Origin: Vreelandella songnenensis | GTDB taxonomy: Bacteria; Pseudomonadota; Gammaproteobacteria; Pseudomonadales; Halomonadaceae | Direction of reading: 5' to 3' | Assembly: GCF_003002925.1 (NCBI RefSeq) | Contig: NZ_PVTK01000003.1 | Location: 124,001-188,000 of the forward strand | DNA length: 64,000 nt | Notes under the pieces: model-generated | The model's database searches: none | What the model was told of the DNA's origin: nothing | The model's input: only the letters and a program-made list of their open reading frames with translations | Translations under genes and position numbers: made by a program | Part shown: in pieces, positions 54,911-64,000 of the stretch | Position numbering within the stretch: the first letter of the stretch is position 1 | Layout: each line of letters starts with the position of its first letter

Positions 54911-55369
54911 AGATGGTCTTCCAATAAATTTAGTTGAAATGTCAATATTTACTTAGAAATATTAGTGCTCGATGTAACAACTCATAAATAAAAATTATCT
55001 TTAAATATCATAATATTAGCAGGTTTGTCCACTTTTTTATTAAGTAAAAATCGCTTCATTCATGTAAGCCCTCAAAAAATCATAATTTTACGATATGCCT
55101 ATAGCAGCTCCTCAGTAGAGCTTGAATCTCGACTACGTAAGGTGATTTAGGGCACCTTTACTTACTTGATCGAGTTGCTATCACTGTCTGCCTTGTCCTC
55201 AATAATGTGGTCAATATGTCAGATCTAGAGTCCTCATAGCCGCTTTTACCCAACACATGACGTGCCCGTACGACTAAACGAATTACCTATAGATTAGTTA
55301 ACATTAGCGCTAGTTAAACAGGGCCTGGAAGCGCTCAAGTGATGGGACACGATGCACATTGCCATCAGG
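54911..55369. other. AT-rich intergenic region upstream of the DUF805 gene
   Basis: No coding sequence, repeat or RNA gene was recognised. The left part should contain the DUF805 promoter; the right edge joins an MFS pseudogene. Confidence 0.5.
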
Positions 55370-55560
55370 TCAACAGGCCAAGAATTGAGAAGACATAGTG
55401 CAGTGTGAAAACCGGGGCTGCAAAGCCGATCAACGGCGGATCAAACAGCATACCGGCGTAACCCAGGATCGCCACATTTGCGATAGCATCCCTAGGAGGC
55501 GTATTGGGGGCGTTGGCCGTGTACGTTAATGCCAGTACTTGAATGCGCGTAGTCCAGGAC
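55370..55560 (-). pseudogene. MFS transporter C-terminal remnant
   Basis: The minus strand reads WTTRIQVLALTYTANAPN, then TPPRDAIANVAILGYAGML, DPPLIGFAAPVFTLHYVFS and ILGLLT before a TGA at 55370-55372. AIANVAILGYAGML...PPLIGF is the TM10-11 region of YbjJ-type MFS transporters. Upstream (55560-55630) the frame is broken and similarity is lost. Confidence 0.75.
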
Positions 55561-55652
55561 TGAATAGGCTTCGATTGAGAAAGAACATGGCGGCTACCAT
55601 GAGCTAGATACTGCGGTTAGGCATGTCGATTCTCCGTAGCTGAACAGTCCTC

Positions 55653-57725
55653 CTAGTGCGGGTTTACTTCTTGAACAGGCTGTGGGGCAGGCGCGCGATT
55701 GGGGCGCTCTGCCATGATGCGTGCCAGGCGCTCAAGCGCCAGCTCAAGGCGCTCGATCAGGCCTTCCAGCAGGACCCGACGGTCGGCGGGGACGTTGCCA
55801 TGGGCCTTGATGGCTTCATCCAGCTGCTGGCCCGCTGCGTGAATGCCCTGGGGCATCTGGCCGTTGGCGCTCTGCTCGAAGCCGTTGGCCAGGGCGCGCA
55901 GCAGCTGCTGGTGGGCGCGGCGGATAAGTGGGTGAGGGGCGTCGTCCAGGCGGTCGCGCAGGCGTAGCGTGGCGGTGCCAAGGTCGAGCCCGGTCAGGCC
56001 CAGAATGAACAGGTGGCGCTGCTCTTCGGGCAGCATGTCGTCGTGCTGGGCGAGTTGCAGGAGCCGGTCGGCCATATGGCCGCTGAAGCGGGTTTCGGCG
56101 GCGCGAATCGAGCGCCTGCGCAGCAGGTGAATATCCTTGGAAATCGCCTTGATCAGGCGCCGCCGCCGCAGCCGTGCGCCGGGCCCGGGCAGCAGGCGAA
56201 AGCCCATCACCACGCAGGTCAGCCCGATCACAACGGCGACTACCCGATTGGCAAAGCTGTCGAAGGAGAAATCCATGCCGTTGCCGGGCATGGTCAGCAG
56301 AATGTTGAAGATGGCAAAGGCCAGGCAGTAGCCCATGGTGGCCGGGTTGGTGGCACCCAGTAGCCCCAGAAACAGCGGCGTGCCGAAGATCATCGCCAGC
56401 ATGGGGAAGCCGTGGGCCTGGGAAAGCAGTACGTGGCCAAACAGAAACGCGCTGGGGATGGCCGCCAGCATGCCCTTATAGAACATCATGGTGATGGCAA
56501 CCGGGTTTTCACGGCTGGCAAAGAACGCCGAGAACAGCGTGCCCAGCATCATGGCAATCATGGCGCTTTGCCAGGCGGTCACGATCCAGAACAGTGCCAG
56601 CACGCCGAATACGATACCCGCGCGCAGGCCGTTGATGCTGGCGCTCAGGCGGTCACGGTGCCAGGCCAATGGTGCGGAGCGAAGCGTGTGGCTGGCCGGG
56701 GAGGCAATCGCCTCGCGGGCATCGAGCATGACCATGGCGTGGCCGATGGATTCGCGCAGCCCCAGGCGCAGCCGCCGGTCAAGCGGGGCGGGCGCGCCTT
56801 GGTCATCGCACTCGTGCACCTGATGGCGCAGCGCCTGAAGTGCCTTGCGCGCATCGGCCACGCCCTTGACGTGCTCTGCCTCACGAAACCCTTGCGCCAC
56901 CTGGCAGGCAAGCGTGAGGCTTTGCGGGTCGAGCCGGTCGGCGTGGTCGTGCATCAGCTGGTGCAGCGCCTGTAAATTGGCAAAAAAGCGCAGCGTACGC
57001 CGGGTAAGCACGTGAGTGGCGCGCACGCGGCCGGCGCCTTCAGGGCCTTCAAAACGGGCTGCCTGGCTGTCGGTTTCCAGTAGCGTCAAAGGGCCCAGGC
57101 TTTCGCGCAGGGCCGCTTGCATGGCGGGAATATCATCGCTGGCTTCAAGGCGCAGGGCGGCGTGTTCGAACGCCTGGTTGATCACCATGTCGGCTTGGGT
57201 CGCCAGGTGGGTGCCGACCCGGCTTGGCCACAACAGCGAACTGACCAGCATCGCGCAGATGGCCCCCAGCCCCAGCTCTGAAAGGCGCGCGGCAGCAATC
57301 TCGAAAATGCCGGCGGGGGTGCTGTTGCTGGAGATCACCACGATCAGCATCGCGGTTACCGCCGCCATCAGGCAGCCGTAGGTGTAGTTGTTGCGCCACA
57401 GCGAACCCACATAGGTGCACAGCATGATCCACAGCGTCAGGGTAATCAGCGCCGGGATGCGGGCCTGGGCGAACAGCGCCATGATGACGATGCCCGCCAC
57501 GGCGCCGATAAAGGTGCCGCCCAGCTGGCAGATACCTTTTTCGATCACCATGCCGCTCATCGGGCGAACCTGCAGGAAGGCGGCCGACATCAGCGCCCAG
57601 TAAGGGCGCTCCAGATCAAACCAGAGCGCCACATAGAGCGCAAGCATCATCGCCAGCGTGGTCTTGATGGCAAACTTGACCGCTGTGGCGCTGGGCATGA
57701 GGTAGGTTTGAACGAGCGGCGGCAT
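55653..57725 (-). CDS. FUSC family efflux protein (AaeB-like)
   Basis: 690 aa with two blocks of about five TM segments and a cytoplasmic domain after each, the FUSC/AaeB architecture. N-terminal TVKFAIKTTLAMMLALYVAL-like start with FDLERPYWALMSAAFLQ, second block GIVFGVLALFWIVTAWQSA. AaeB exports aromatic carboxylates such as p-hydroxybenzoate together with AaeA. Start is 3 bp after the HlyD gene stop. Confidence 0.93.
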   Translation of the reverse strand: MPPLVQTYLMPSATAVKFAIKTTLAMMLALYVALWFDLERPYWALMSAAFLQVRPMSGMVIEKGICQLGGTFIGAVAGIVIMALFAQARIPALITLTLWIMLCTYVGSLWRNNYTYGCLMAAVTAMLIVVISSNSTPAGIFEIAAARLSELGLGAICAMLVSSLLWPSRVGTHLATQADMVINQAFEHAALRLEASDDIPAMQAALRESLGPLTLLETDSQAARFEGPEGAGRVRATHVLTRRTLRFFANLQALHQLMHDHADRLDPQSLTLACQVAQGFREAEHVKGVADARKALQALRHQVHECDDQGAPAPLDRRLRLGLRESIGHAMVMLDAREAIASPASHTLRSAPLAWHRDRLSASINGLRAGIVFGVLALFWIVTAWQSAMIAMMLGTLFSAFFASRENPVAITMMFYKGMLAAIPSAFLFGHVLLSQAHGFPMLAMIFGTPLFLGLLGATNPATMGYCLAFAIFNILLTMPGNGMDFSFDSFANRVVAVVIGLTCVVMGFRLLPGPGARLRRRRLIKAISKDIHLLRRRSIRAAETRFSGHMADRLLQLAQHDDMLPEEQRHLFILGLTGLDLGTATLRLRDRLDDAPHPLIRRAHQQLLRALANGFEQSANGQMPQGIHAAGQQLDEAIKAHGNVPADRRVLLEGLIERLELALERLARIMAERPNRAPAPQPVQEVNPH

Positions 57726-57728
57726 GGC

Positions 57729-58601
57729 TTACTCGGGCTGCGCGGCGGGGCGCACGCGTACCGTGGCCGTCATGCCCACACTGAGCAGCGTGTCGTCCGG
57801 CAGGTCATCCAGCGCGATGCGTACCGGGATGCGCTGTGCCAGGCGCACCCAGTTGAAGGTAGGCGCTACCTGAGGCAGCAACTGCTGGTTCAGGCTGGTG
57901 TTGCTGTCGGCGATGCCCCGGCCAATGCCTGCCACGTGGCCGTTCAAGTGCGTATCGCCGTTCATCAGCACGACATCCACCGGGTCACCGACACTGATCG
58001 TCGCCATCTTGGTCTCTTCGAAATAGCCCACCACGTAGTAGGAGTTGGCGGCGATCAGCGCCAGCACAGGAGTGCCGCGATTGACATAGTTGCCGGCAGC
58101 AAACTGCACGTTGAGCACGTGGCCGCTGACGGGGGCGGTAACCTGGGTGCGCTCCAGGTCAAGCTCGGCGCTGGCCAGGTCAGCCTCGGCCTGCTGCAGA
58201 TCGGCGGCGGCAATGCGCGAATTGACCTGGGCGATCTGCTGGTCCTCGGCGCTGATGGCCCGGTTGCTGCTCAGCTGGTTGCGCCGGCCCTCTTCGGCAC
58301 GGTTGAGTTCAAGCGTCGCCTGGCGATGACCCACCGTCGCCTGAGCCTTGTCCACCGCCGCCTGATAGCGTGCGTCATCTATCTCAAACAGCGTATCGCC
58401 CTGAGCCACGTAGTCGGTATCGGCCACGTTGAGGGTGCCCACCCAGCCTGAAACGTCCGGGGCGATGGTGACGACTTCGGCATGCACGCGGGCGTCCCGT
58501 GTCCAGGGGGTATAGAGATAGTAGCGCCACAGCCAGATGCCGGCAGCAACGGCAATCGCCACAATGACCAGGGTAAGCAGGATACGAAGCGAATGGCGCA
58601 T
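57729..58601 (-). CDS. HlyD-type membrane fusion protein (AaeA-like)
   Basis: 290 aa from ATG 58601 (MRHSLRILLTL). One TM near the N-terminus, then biotinyl-lipoyl-like halves (APDVSGWVGTLNVADTDYVA, VTAPVSGHVLNVQFAAGNYV) flanking a helical hairpin, and a beta-barrel (GDPVDVVLMNGD). It bridges the FUSC pump to the outer envelope. Follows the DUF1656 gene by 25 bp. Confidence 0.93.
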   Translation of the reverse strand: MRHSLRILLTLVIVAIAVAAGIWLWRYYLYTPWTRDARVHAEVVTIAPDVSGWVGTLNVADTDYVAQGDTLFEIDDARYQAAVDKAQATVGHRQATLELNRAEEGRRNQLSSNRAISAEDQQIAQVNSRIAAADLQQAEADLASAELDLERTQVTAPVSGHVLNVQFAAGNYVNRGTPVLALIAANSYYVVGYFEETKMATISVGDPVDVVLMNGDTHLNGHVAGIGRGIADSNTSLNQQLLPQVAPTFNWVRLAQRIPVRIALDDLPDDTLLSVGMTATVRVRPAAQPE

Positions 58602-58626
58602 CGGAAATTCTCTCTTAAGGACGTTC

Positions 58627-58845
58627 TCAAGGGCTCGCAAGCAGAATGGTAAACACAAAGGTAATGCCAGCCGTGAGGATGACAAACAGCGACAGGTCGA
58701 ACCAGGCCGCGTACCACAGCGTATGCTGGCCCAGCAGCCAGTGAAGCAGCGTGCGTATTGCAAGCGTGGCAACGAAGCCGAGCAGCGCAAATATCAGCAG
58801 CGGGCTGAGGTAAATGCCGCCAAACGCGATTTCTTGAAGACCCAT
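58627..58845 (-). CDS. DUF1656 small membrane protein (AaeX-like)
   Basis: 72 aa, two TM (about 14-34 and 48-68). Family start LQEIAFGGIYLSPLL and HTLWYAAWFDLSLFV match AaeX-type DUF1656 proteins that head such efflux operons. Its role is unknown. Confidence 0.9.
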   Translation of the reverse strand: MGLQEIAFGGIYLSPLLIFALLGFVATLAIRTLLHWLLGQHTLWYAAWFDLSLFVILTAGITFVFTILLASP

Positions 58846-59112
58846 AACGTCCTTCGTGGCCTGAAGTCATGTAAAAGGAGAAGAGCTTAGCGAGTTATTG
58901 AATAGATGCCAGCTGTTTTACGCATCTTCAGCATAGTGAAGTTGCGTAGAGGTTGCCTTGGCGGCAGCTCATGAAGCGCCTTTACATGATGTTCAATGGC
59001 CTTGAAGGCTGGGCGCGGCCATTGAGAAAGCAAGTGCTTAATTAGACAAATGAGAACTATTCTTTAGTCTTAGCGTCGAACTCACTTACTGACAGGTAGT
59101 TGGAGAAGACTC

Positions 59113-59856
59113 TTGCTGATCAAAAAGAAGAAAGCCCGGTCGCATACCGAAGATCGTTGCCTGGCACTGGTACTTGCGACGGCTGCCGGTATTCTCAATG
59201 CCATGGCGCTCGGCGCCTTTGGCTTTCTGCCTTCGCACATGACCGGCAATGCCTCTCAGATGTCGAGCGAAGTGGCCACTTCCGATACCCATGGCCTCAT
59301 GTTTCTGGCCGCGCTGCTCATGGCCTTTGTCATCGGCAGTATGCTTGCACGCGTTGTGGTCATCGCGGGGGAGAAGTTCAGAACCATCTTCTGTCTTATT
59401 CTTCTGGCTGAAGGAGTGGCGTTGACTGCCTTGTCGGTGTTCGAGATTTTCATGTTCTCGGAGAGATTTAACGCCGAAGTGTTGGTCATGCTGGGGTTCT
59501 TGATGGGGGTGCACAACTCGACGTCAACGCAGCTGTCGAATGGCCGGGTGAGATCAACGCACGTGACCGGCACGCTGACGGATGCCGGTATTGCGCTGGG
59601 CTCGTTCCTGCTGTCTTTCATGTCTCCCGACAAGTCGCTGGACCGGCATGCTTTTCGCAAGCAGCTATATACCCACCTGACGACGATCTTTTCATTTCTG
59701 GGCGGGTGCATGATCGGGTTGGCGCTGTTTGATCTGTTTGGCTTCAGGGCCATGCTGGCTCTGGGCGTGTGCTTGGTTGTCGTTGCCGTGAGTGCCATCG
59801 TGGTCACGGTACGTACGGCCAGCAGGCTGATGGTTCCTGTAAGGACAAGCGGATAG
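59113..59856 (+). CDS. DUF1275 (YoaK-type) membrane protein
   Basis: 247 aa. Six TM with the family signatures: ATAAGILNAMALGAFG, SHMTGNASQMSSEVA, GVHNSTSTQLSNGRVRSTH, TGTLTDAGIALGSFL. The start is a TTG at 59113 with GGAGAAG just upstream; no ATG fits the N-terminus. Function unknown; predicted transporter. Alone, divergent from the aaeX-like gene. Confidence 0.88.
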   Translation: MLIKKKKARSHTEDRCLALVLATAAGILNAMALGAFGFLPSHMTGNASQMSSEVATSDTHGLMFLAALLMAFVIGSMLARVVVIAGEKFRTIFCLILLAEGVALTALSVFEIFMFSERFNAEVLVMLGFLMGVHNSTSTQLSNGRVRSTHVTGTLTDAGIALGSFLLSFMSPDKSLDRHAFRKQLYTHLTTIFSFLGGCMIGLALFDLFGFRAMLALGVCLVVVAVSAIVVTVRTASRLMVPVRTSG

Positions 59857-59864
59857 GCAGGTGT

Positions 59865-59890
59865 GCCCACCCTGCGGGGTGGGCTTCTTG
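59865..59890 (+). terminator. Probable terminator after the DUF1275 gene
   Basis: GCCCACCC (59865-59872) pairs with GGGTGGGC (59877-59884), loop TGCG, followed by TTCTTG. Strong stem, weak U-run. Confidence 0.6.
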
Positions 59891-59919
59891 AAGCGTTCAG
59901 TCCGGGTATCTACGGAAAT

Positions 59920-61683
59920 CTAACGATCTCTCTCCAGACTCTGCACCGTAAGATCCAGCGCCTTGTACATGTCCAGACGAGCGGAGAGGCCGATATCTGG
60001 ATGATCCAGCTCGTTGGCCCTTTCCGAGGGAATGATGGGCGCGGTCAGATCGTCGGCATCCACCGGCTCGAAGTCGTACTCCTCGCCAATGGTCATGGCG
60101 CTGCGCCGTAGCAGCATGCGCAGCTGCGCTGGCGTAAGCGCTGGGGAGATCGACATCATGGCCGCCAGCAGGCCGCCCACCAGCGGCGTCGAGTAGGAGG
60201 TGCCGCAGTGGGCTTCACCGCGCTCGCCTTCTACCAGCGAAGACCCACGCACACAGGCCGCGGCGGTGATGTCCACGCGCATGTCGATATTCGACGCATC
60301 GCGCTTGACCACGTAATCGGGGTCATCTACCTCGACATCCTGCTCGCTGCGCTCATGCCCGCCCACCACGAACAGCTGGTCGGTCACGAAGGAGGAGGGC
60401 AGGCGGTATTCGTCTCTGCTGGAAAAGGAGGATGCGTTGCCCGCCGAGTTCACGACCACCACCTCCGGATGTTCGCGGCGCAGCCACAGGAAGAACTCTT
60501 CTAAAAGCTCCTCGTAGCCGCTCATGGCAATCCCCGAGCGCACCAGCGAATCGACCTCTTTTCCTTCGATATCGATAGCGCCTACCCGATGAATGCCCCA
60601 GCTCCAGTTGAGTACCCGAACGCCGTCTTCCACCAGGTTCACCGAAGCGGCGATATTGGCGGTAATCCCGGCATCCGAATTGCGGTCCACGATGACCTCA
60701 AAGCCTGGGCTTACCTCGTCCAGCCCACGCAGAAAGCCGCTATTGCCGCCCGCATTCCAGGCTGCGGCATACACCCCTGCCACCGTGGTTCCGTGGCCGT
60801 CGGGTTTGGCGGCGTCGCGCGCGTAAACGCAGGTTCTGGGCGTACCCGCTTGGCAGTCGCCCAGGTAGTCGGCAAAATCCGGCGCGTCAAAATCGACATC
60901 GCGCTCGATCACCCCGATGCGTACCGGGTGTGTGTCGATATCTCCACTTCGAGGCAGGCGGCGCTGGTAGTAATTCACCGCATCCAGAAAGCGATTGGAA
61001 GCCCACTCCTGATCATCCTCGGCGGGCGGCGTGCCCGTTTCGCGCTCGATGCTCTCTTCAGCTCCCGACTCTTCGATGACGACGGCATCCACGCTGACCT
61101 CGCTACCTAGCCGCAGTACCAGTGCATCCCGCTCGTCAAGATTGCTGGCGGGCAGGCGCAGCTGATAAGTGTTGAGCGGCGGAATCTGGCCCACCACTTC
61201 GGCGCCGTACTTCTCGGCCAGACGCTGAGCCTCCTCGGCGCCATCGTGGCTTTCTTCGATAATCAAGCTGATCAGGTCCACGTAGGTGGTCAGGCCGTCC
61301 ATGTTCCTGGCCACTTCCTGATCCGTCGCGGCCAGCACATGGCTGCCCTTGAGGCTGAGCCAGACGGGATTGCTTGCCTGCTCGCGCTGCTCAAACCAGA
61401 GCGGGCCACTTTGCGCCTCGGCCGTGGAAATTCGCACTCGCACCTTGTCGTTATCCTGGCGCAGGTGTTCAGCGGGAAGCGGGGTGCCGTTCAGCTTCAC
61501 CGCAAAGCCACTGTCATCGAGCCCATTGACCTGTAGACAGAATTCCTGAGTATCTTGCTCCAGCAGGTTGCCACAGCGCTGTAGCTGTTCAATGCGCAAG
61601 GGTTCGTCTGCGGCGCTGCTCGCTGACCACATCAACAGCAGCGCCGAAGCCAACCCGCTTGTGCGCCAATACGTTACCGCCAT
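59920..61683 (-). CDS. Secreted S8 family serine peptidase
   Basis: 587 aa from ATG 61683 with a Sec signal peptide (cleaved about SSA-ADEP). The N-terminal 225 residues look like a propeptide or carbohydrate-binding-like region (the SVDAVVIEE end may be part of the prodomain). Catalytic triad: Asp near 263 (IGVIERDVDFD), His near 297 (KPDGHGTTVAG), Ser near 495 (CGTSYSTPLVGG), with VVVNSAGNASS for the oxyanion Asn. Likely an exported or surface protease. Divergent from mscS. Confidence 0.9.
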   Translation of the reverse strand: MAVTYWRTSGLASALLLMWSASSAADEPLRIEQLQRCGNLLEQDTQEFCLQVNGLDDSGFAVKLNGTPLPAEHLRQDNDKVRVRISTAEAQSGPLWFEQREQASNPVWLSLKGSHVLAATDQEVARNMDGLTTYVDLISLIIEESHDGAEEAQRLAEKYGAEVVGQIPPLNTYQLRLPASNLDERDALVLRLGSEVSVDAVVIEESGAEESIERETGTPPAEDDQEWASNRFLDAVNYYQRRLPRSGDIDTHPVRIGVIERDVDFDAPDFADYLGDCQAGTPRTCVYARDAAKPDGHGTTVAGVYAAAWNAGGNSGFLRGLDEVSPGFEVIVDRNSDAGITANIAASVNLVEDGVRVLNWSWGIHRVGAIDIEGKEVDSLVRSGIAMSGYEELLEEFFLWLRREHPEVVVVNSAGNASSFSSRDEYRLPSSFVTDQLFVVGGHERSEQDVEVDDPDYVVKRDASNIDMRVDITAAACVRGSSLVEGERGEAHCGTSYSTPLVGGLLAAMMSISPALTPAQLRMLLRRSAMTIGEEYDFEPVDADDLTAPIIPSERANELDHPDIGLSARLDMYKALDLTVQSLERDR

Positions 61684-61927
61684 CGTCTTACTCCACGGGG
61701 CTTGGGGAAGGAAAGGTAGACAGCATAAACGTATCGGCTGAACGCAACGTGAACGTGCCCGCGCCCGGCCCGAAGGCTTTGCGGCCACGGTTTAACTTTT
61801 TATCAATCTAACGCTTCGCCTTGCGTCATGCATGAGCGTAAGCTGTAATTCGTTTCTTTATCTTCACCGATATGGATAGATCAGCTTACGGCTGATGGTT
61901 GGTGCAGACTTTTTGTCCCCCACCTGA

Positions 61928-63910
61928 ATGAATAAGGCACCTATGAAAGCAAAAAGCTTATGGCCTGCATGGATGGTTCTGGTCTTTACGCTCTGCTTTT
62001 CCAGCGCATGCCTGGCGCAGGCTCAGGGTGAAGAGAGCGAAGATACCCGCTGGTTCTCGGTTGATGCGATCAACGAAGGGCTAGCGGAAGCGCCCGAAGA
62101 CATGAGCCTGGCAACGCCGCGCGAGACACTGCGCAATTTTCTGGAGCTTACCGACGACGAGGAGTTTACCGCCGCCGCCCATGTGCTCAATCTTTCTGCT
62201 TTTTCAAGCGGTGAGCAGCAGGAGCGTGGGGCAGAGCTTGCCAGACAGCTTGCCGAGGTGCTGCGGCGGGGCGAGTGGCTGAATGCGTCGAACCTTTCCG
62301 GGCGCCAGGATGCGGCCATTGAAGACCCCTCCGGGCAGAATCCGCGGGCCGGTGAACCGCGCCGTGACATCGAGGTGGCCTCGCTCAAGGCAGGTGGCCA
62401 GACTTACGATATTCGCCTGGGTCGTTACCGGGTAGAGGATGACGATCCTATCTGGCTGATCATGCCGGACAGCGTTTCCGCCATTCCGTTGCTGTATGAC
62501 GAGTATGGGCCTTCCATGCTAGAGGAGTATATTCCCGAGCGCCTGAAGGCCTCGTTTGGCATGCTCAAGCTCTGGGAATGGATAGCCATTCCGGTATTCG
62601 TGCTGATCATCGGCTCCGTCGGGTGGGCGGTGTACAGCCTCGTCGGGCTAGTGGCAAAGCTTGTGCCCTCCGGGGCGCGCAGCATCTTTGCTGCGCGCAT
62701 CAAGGGGCCGGTGGCGCTGATCGTGATGTCGCTGGTCACCCAGACGCTGCTCGATTACGTGGTGTCCTTCTCGGCCGTGGCCACCACGACATTCCGGGTA
62801 GTGCTGATTGCGGTCATGGCCTGGGGCGTGGGCACGATCGCCCTGCGCCTGGTCGATACCATCATGCTGCGCATGACGCGCCGCCTGGTGGGGGAAATCG
62901 ACGATACCAAGCCCAAGGATGAGCGCAAGCTGCTGACCACGCTGTACGCGCTGCGCCGCGGTATCATTCTGCTGACGGTCATTGCCGTTTCAGTTTATGT
63001 GCTCAGTCAGATACAGCTTTTCGAGACCCTGGGGCTTTCGATCATGGCCTCGGCCAGCGTACTGGCCGTGCTCGTGGGTATCGCGGGTCAGGCGGTGCTG
63101 GGTAACATTCTTGCGTCTTTCCAGCTGTCGTTGGCCAAGCCCATCCGCATCGGTGATCTGGTGATCTTTGAAGGCCAGTGGTGCTACGTGGAAGGCATCT
63201 TCTATACGTTCATCCGTTTGAGGGTATGGGATGAGCGACGCCTGATCGTGCCGGTCACGTATTTCACCTCCAAGCCCTTTGAAAACCTCTCGGTGAAAAG
63301 CGCCAAGATGTATCGAAGCCTTGAGCTGGTTGTGCACCTGAGTGCGGATATCTCGCTTATTCGAGAAAAGTTTCTGGAGTATGCCGAGCAAGAGGACTGC
63401 GTGATCGAAAACCACAAGCTACTTCTCTACGTCACGGGCCAGACTGCTCATGCCCAGACGGTGACCGGCTACCTGATGACCTCCGACCCGCTTTCGGGCT
63501 GGTCGGCAGAGATGAATATTCGCGAAAAGCTGATCACGTTCATTCGCGATAATCATCCCGAATGGTGGCCGCGCGAGGTCATGGTGATCAGCCATCGCGA
63601 TGTGACAAAAGGCCATGGGACGAATAACCCCAAGACCGCCAAGACCTCGAAAGATGATGGCGAGGAGAAGACCGAGAAAACCGGTGATGACGCGCCTGAA
63701 TCTGCGATAGAAGAAGATCGGGATGAGGCAGAAGAAGACCGGGATGAGACGGAACGCCCGGATAGCGACGCTGAAACCGAAGACACTGAGAAGCACGAAA
63801 AGCCCAGGCGTTCAGCCGATTCGGAAAAAACGGTGAAAGCAAGGCGCGCTGACGACGAAGACAGCACCGATGAGGCAGAGCGCTCGGACGATGAGTCTTC
63901 CAAGCGCTGA
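61928..63910 (+). CDS. MscS family mechanosensitive channel with charged C-terminal tail
   Basis: 660 aa. Signal peptide (about 15-31), a periplasmic domain of about 180 residues, then four or five TM segments and the MscS core (GQAVLGNILASFQLSLAKPI, RIGDLVIFEGQWCYVEGI, LIVPVTYFTSKPFENL). The last ~110 residues are a highly charged low-complexity tail of Asp/Glu/Arg/Lys/Thr repeats (EEDRDEAEEDRDETE), expected to be disordered. ATG 61943 is an alternative start. Releases solutes on osmotic downshock; a salt-adapted host would suit it. Confidence 0.92.
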   Translation: MNKAPMKAKSLWPAWMVLVFTLCFSSACLAQAQGEESEDTRWFSVDAINEGLAEAPEDMSLATPRETLRNFLELTDDEEFTAAAHVLNLSAFSSGEQQERGAELARQLAEVLRRGEWLNASNLSGRQDAAIEDPSGQNPRAGEPRRDIEVASLKAGGQTYDIRLGRYRVEDDDPIWLIMPDSVSAIPLLYDEYGPSMLEEYIPERLKASFGMLKLWEWIAIPVFVLIIGSVGWAVYSLVGLVAKLVPSGARSIFAARIKGPVALIVMSLVTQTLLDYVVSFSAVATTTFRVVLIAVMAWGVGTIALRLVDTIMLRMTRRLVGEIDDTKPKDERKLLTTLYALRRGIILLTVIAVSVYVLSQIQLFETLGLSIMASASVLAVLVGIAGQAVLGNILASFQLSLAKPIRIGDLVIFEGQWCYVEGIFYTFIRLRVWDERRLIVPVTYFTSKPFENLSVKSAKMYRSLELVVHLSADISLIREKFLEYAEQEDCVIENHKLLLYVTGQTAHAQTVTGYLMTSDPLSGWSAEMNIREKLITFIRDNHPEWWPREVMVISHRDVTKGHGTNNPKTAKTSKDDGEEKTEKTGDDAPESAIEEDRDEAEEDRDETERPDSDAETEDTEKHEKPRRSADSEKTVKARRADDEDSTDEAERSDDESSKR

Positions 63911-63935
63911 TCTGATGCGTAGCGCTAAAGTGCTG

Positions 63936-63965
63936 CCGCCCGCCAACGTAATGCTCGGCGGGCGG
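63936..63965 (+). terminator. Possible hairpin after the mscS gene
   Basis: CCGCCCGCC (63936-63944) pairs with GGCGGGCGG (63957-63965) over a 12-base loop. No U-run follows. The remaining bases to 64000 are too short to call a gene. Confidence 0.4.
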
Positions 63966-64000
63966 TGGCGTAATCCTTAAGAGAAAACGCGGAAGCGCTC

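Overview
The window looks like a chromosomal segment of a moderately GC-rich gammaproteobacterium, most likely a member of the Halomonadaceae (Halomonas-like). The basis is the protein-level character of the housekeeping genes (yciO, argA, xseA, guaB, guaA), the general codon style, and the mix of transporters; no 16S or other phylogenetic marker is present, so this is inference. No tRNA, rRNA or CRISPR array was recognised.

Layout. 1-16.6 kb is mostly core: yciO, a K+ channel, a CYTH protein, a DUF47-PiT phosphate pair, argA, an SDR dehydrogenase, a three-gene envelope/stress operon (soluble-tail protein, holin-like DUF1469, DUF3618) behind a striking nested palindrome, a class III aminotransferase preceded by the ghost of an RpiR regulator, xseA, and the guaB-guaA purine pair. 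16.6-19.9 kb is an abruptly AT-rich island starting exactly behind guaA, a well known integration locus. It holds a tightly overlapping operon (two-TM coiled-coil protein, ImmA/IrrE-type metallopeptidase, beta-family protein) and a convergent sce7726-type PD-(D/E)XK protein. This is the best candidate for an undescribed, probably defence-related, system.

19.9-27.6 kb is a scarred accessory zone: a truncated copy of yedI, a DUF952 gene, an IS3 remnant, an HxlR-SDR divergent pair, an eroded copy of the small gene that follows yedI, a Fic gene with its own inverted-repeat operator, intact yedI, a type IV AbiE toxin-antitoxin pair whose toxin has an in-frame premature stop, a ghost of a second fic 3' end, and a TetR gene that has lost its DNA-binding domain beside an MFS exporter. 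The ghosts suggest repeated segmental duplication followed by decay.

28-64 kb is again mostly chromosomal metabolism and transport: the MesX/MesD methionine synthase pair, a diguanylate cyclase with an I-site, a TetR-DJ-1-DUF1330 set, a Bcr/CflA exporter, a divergent RidA/LysR pair, a complete siderophore uptake locus (TonB receptor, binding protein, two permeases, ATPase), a MerR-regulated Cu/Zn-type efflux permease with a textbook 19-bp-spaced promoter, a PQQ-type sugar dehydrogenase with a DUF2231 membrane partner, a second K+ channel, a GntR-controlled TRAP transporter plus enolase-superfamily dehydratase catabolic operon, a DUF805 gene, an MFS ghost, an AaeXAB-like efflux operon, a DUF1275 membrane protein, a secreted subtilase and a MscS channel with a long charged tail.
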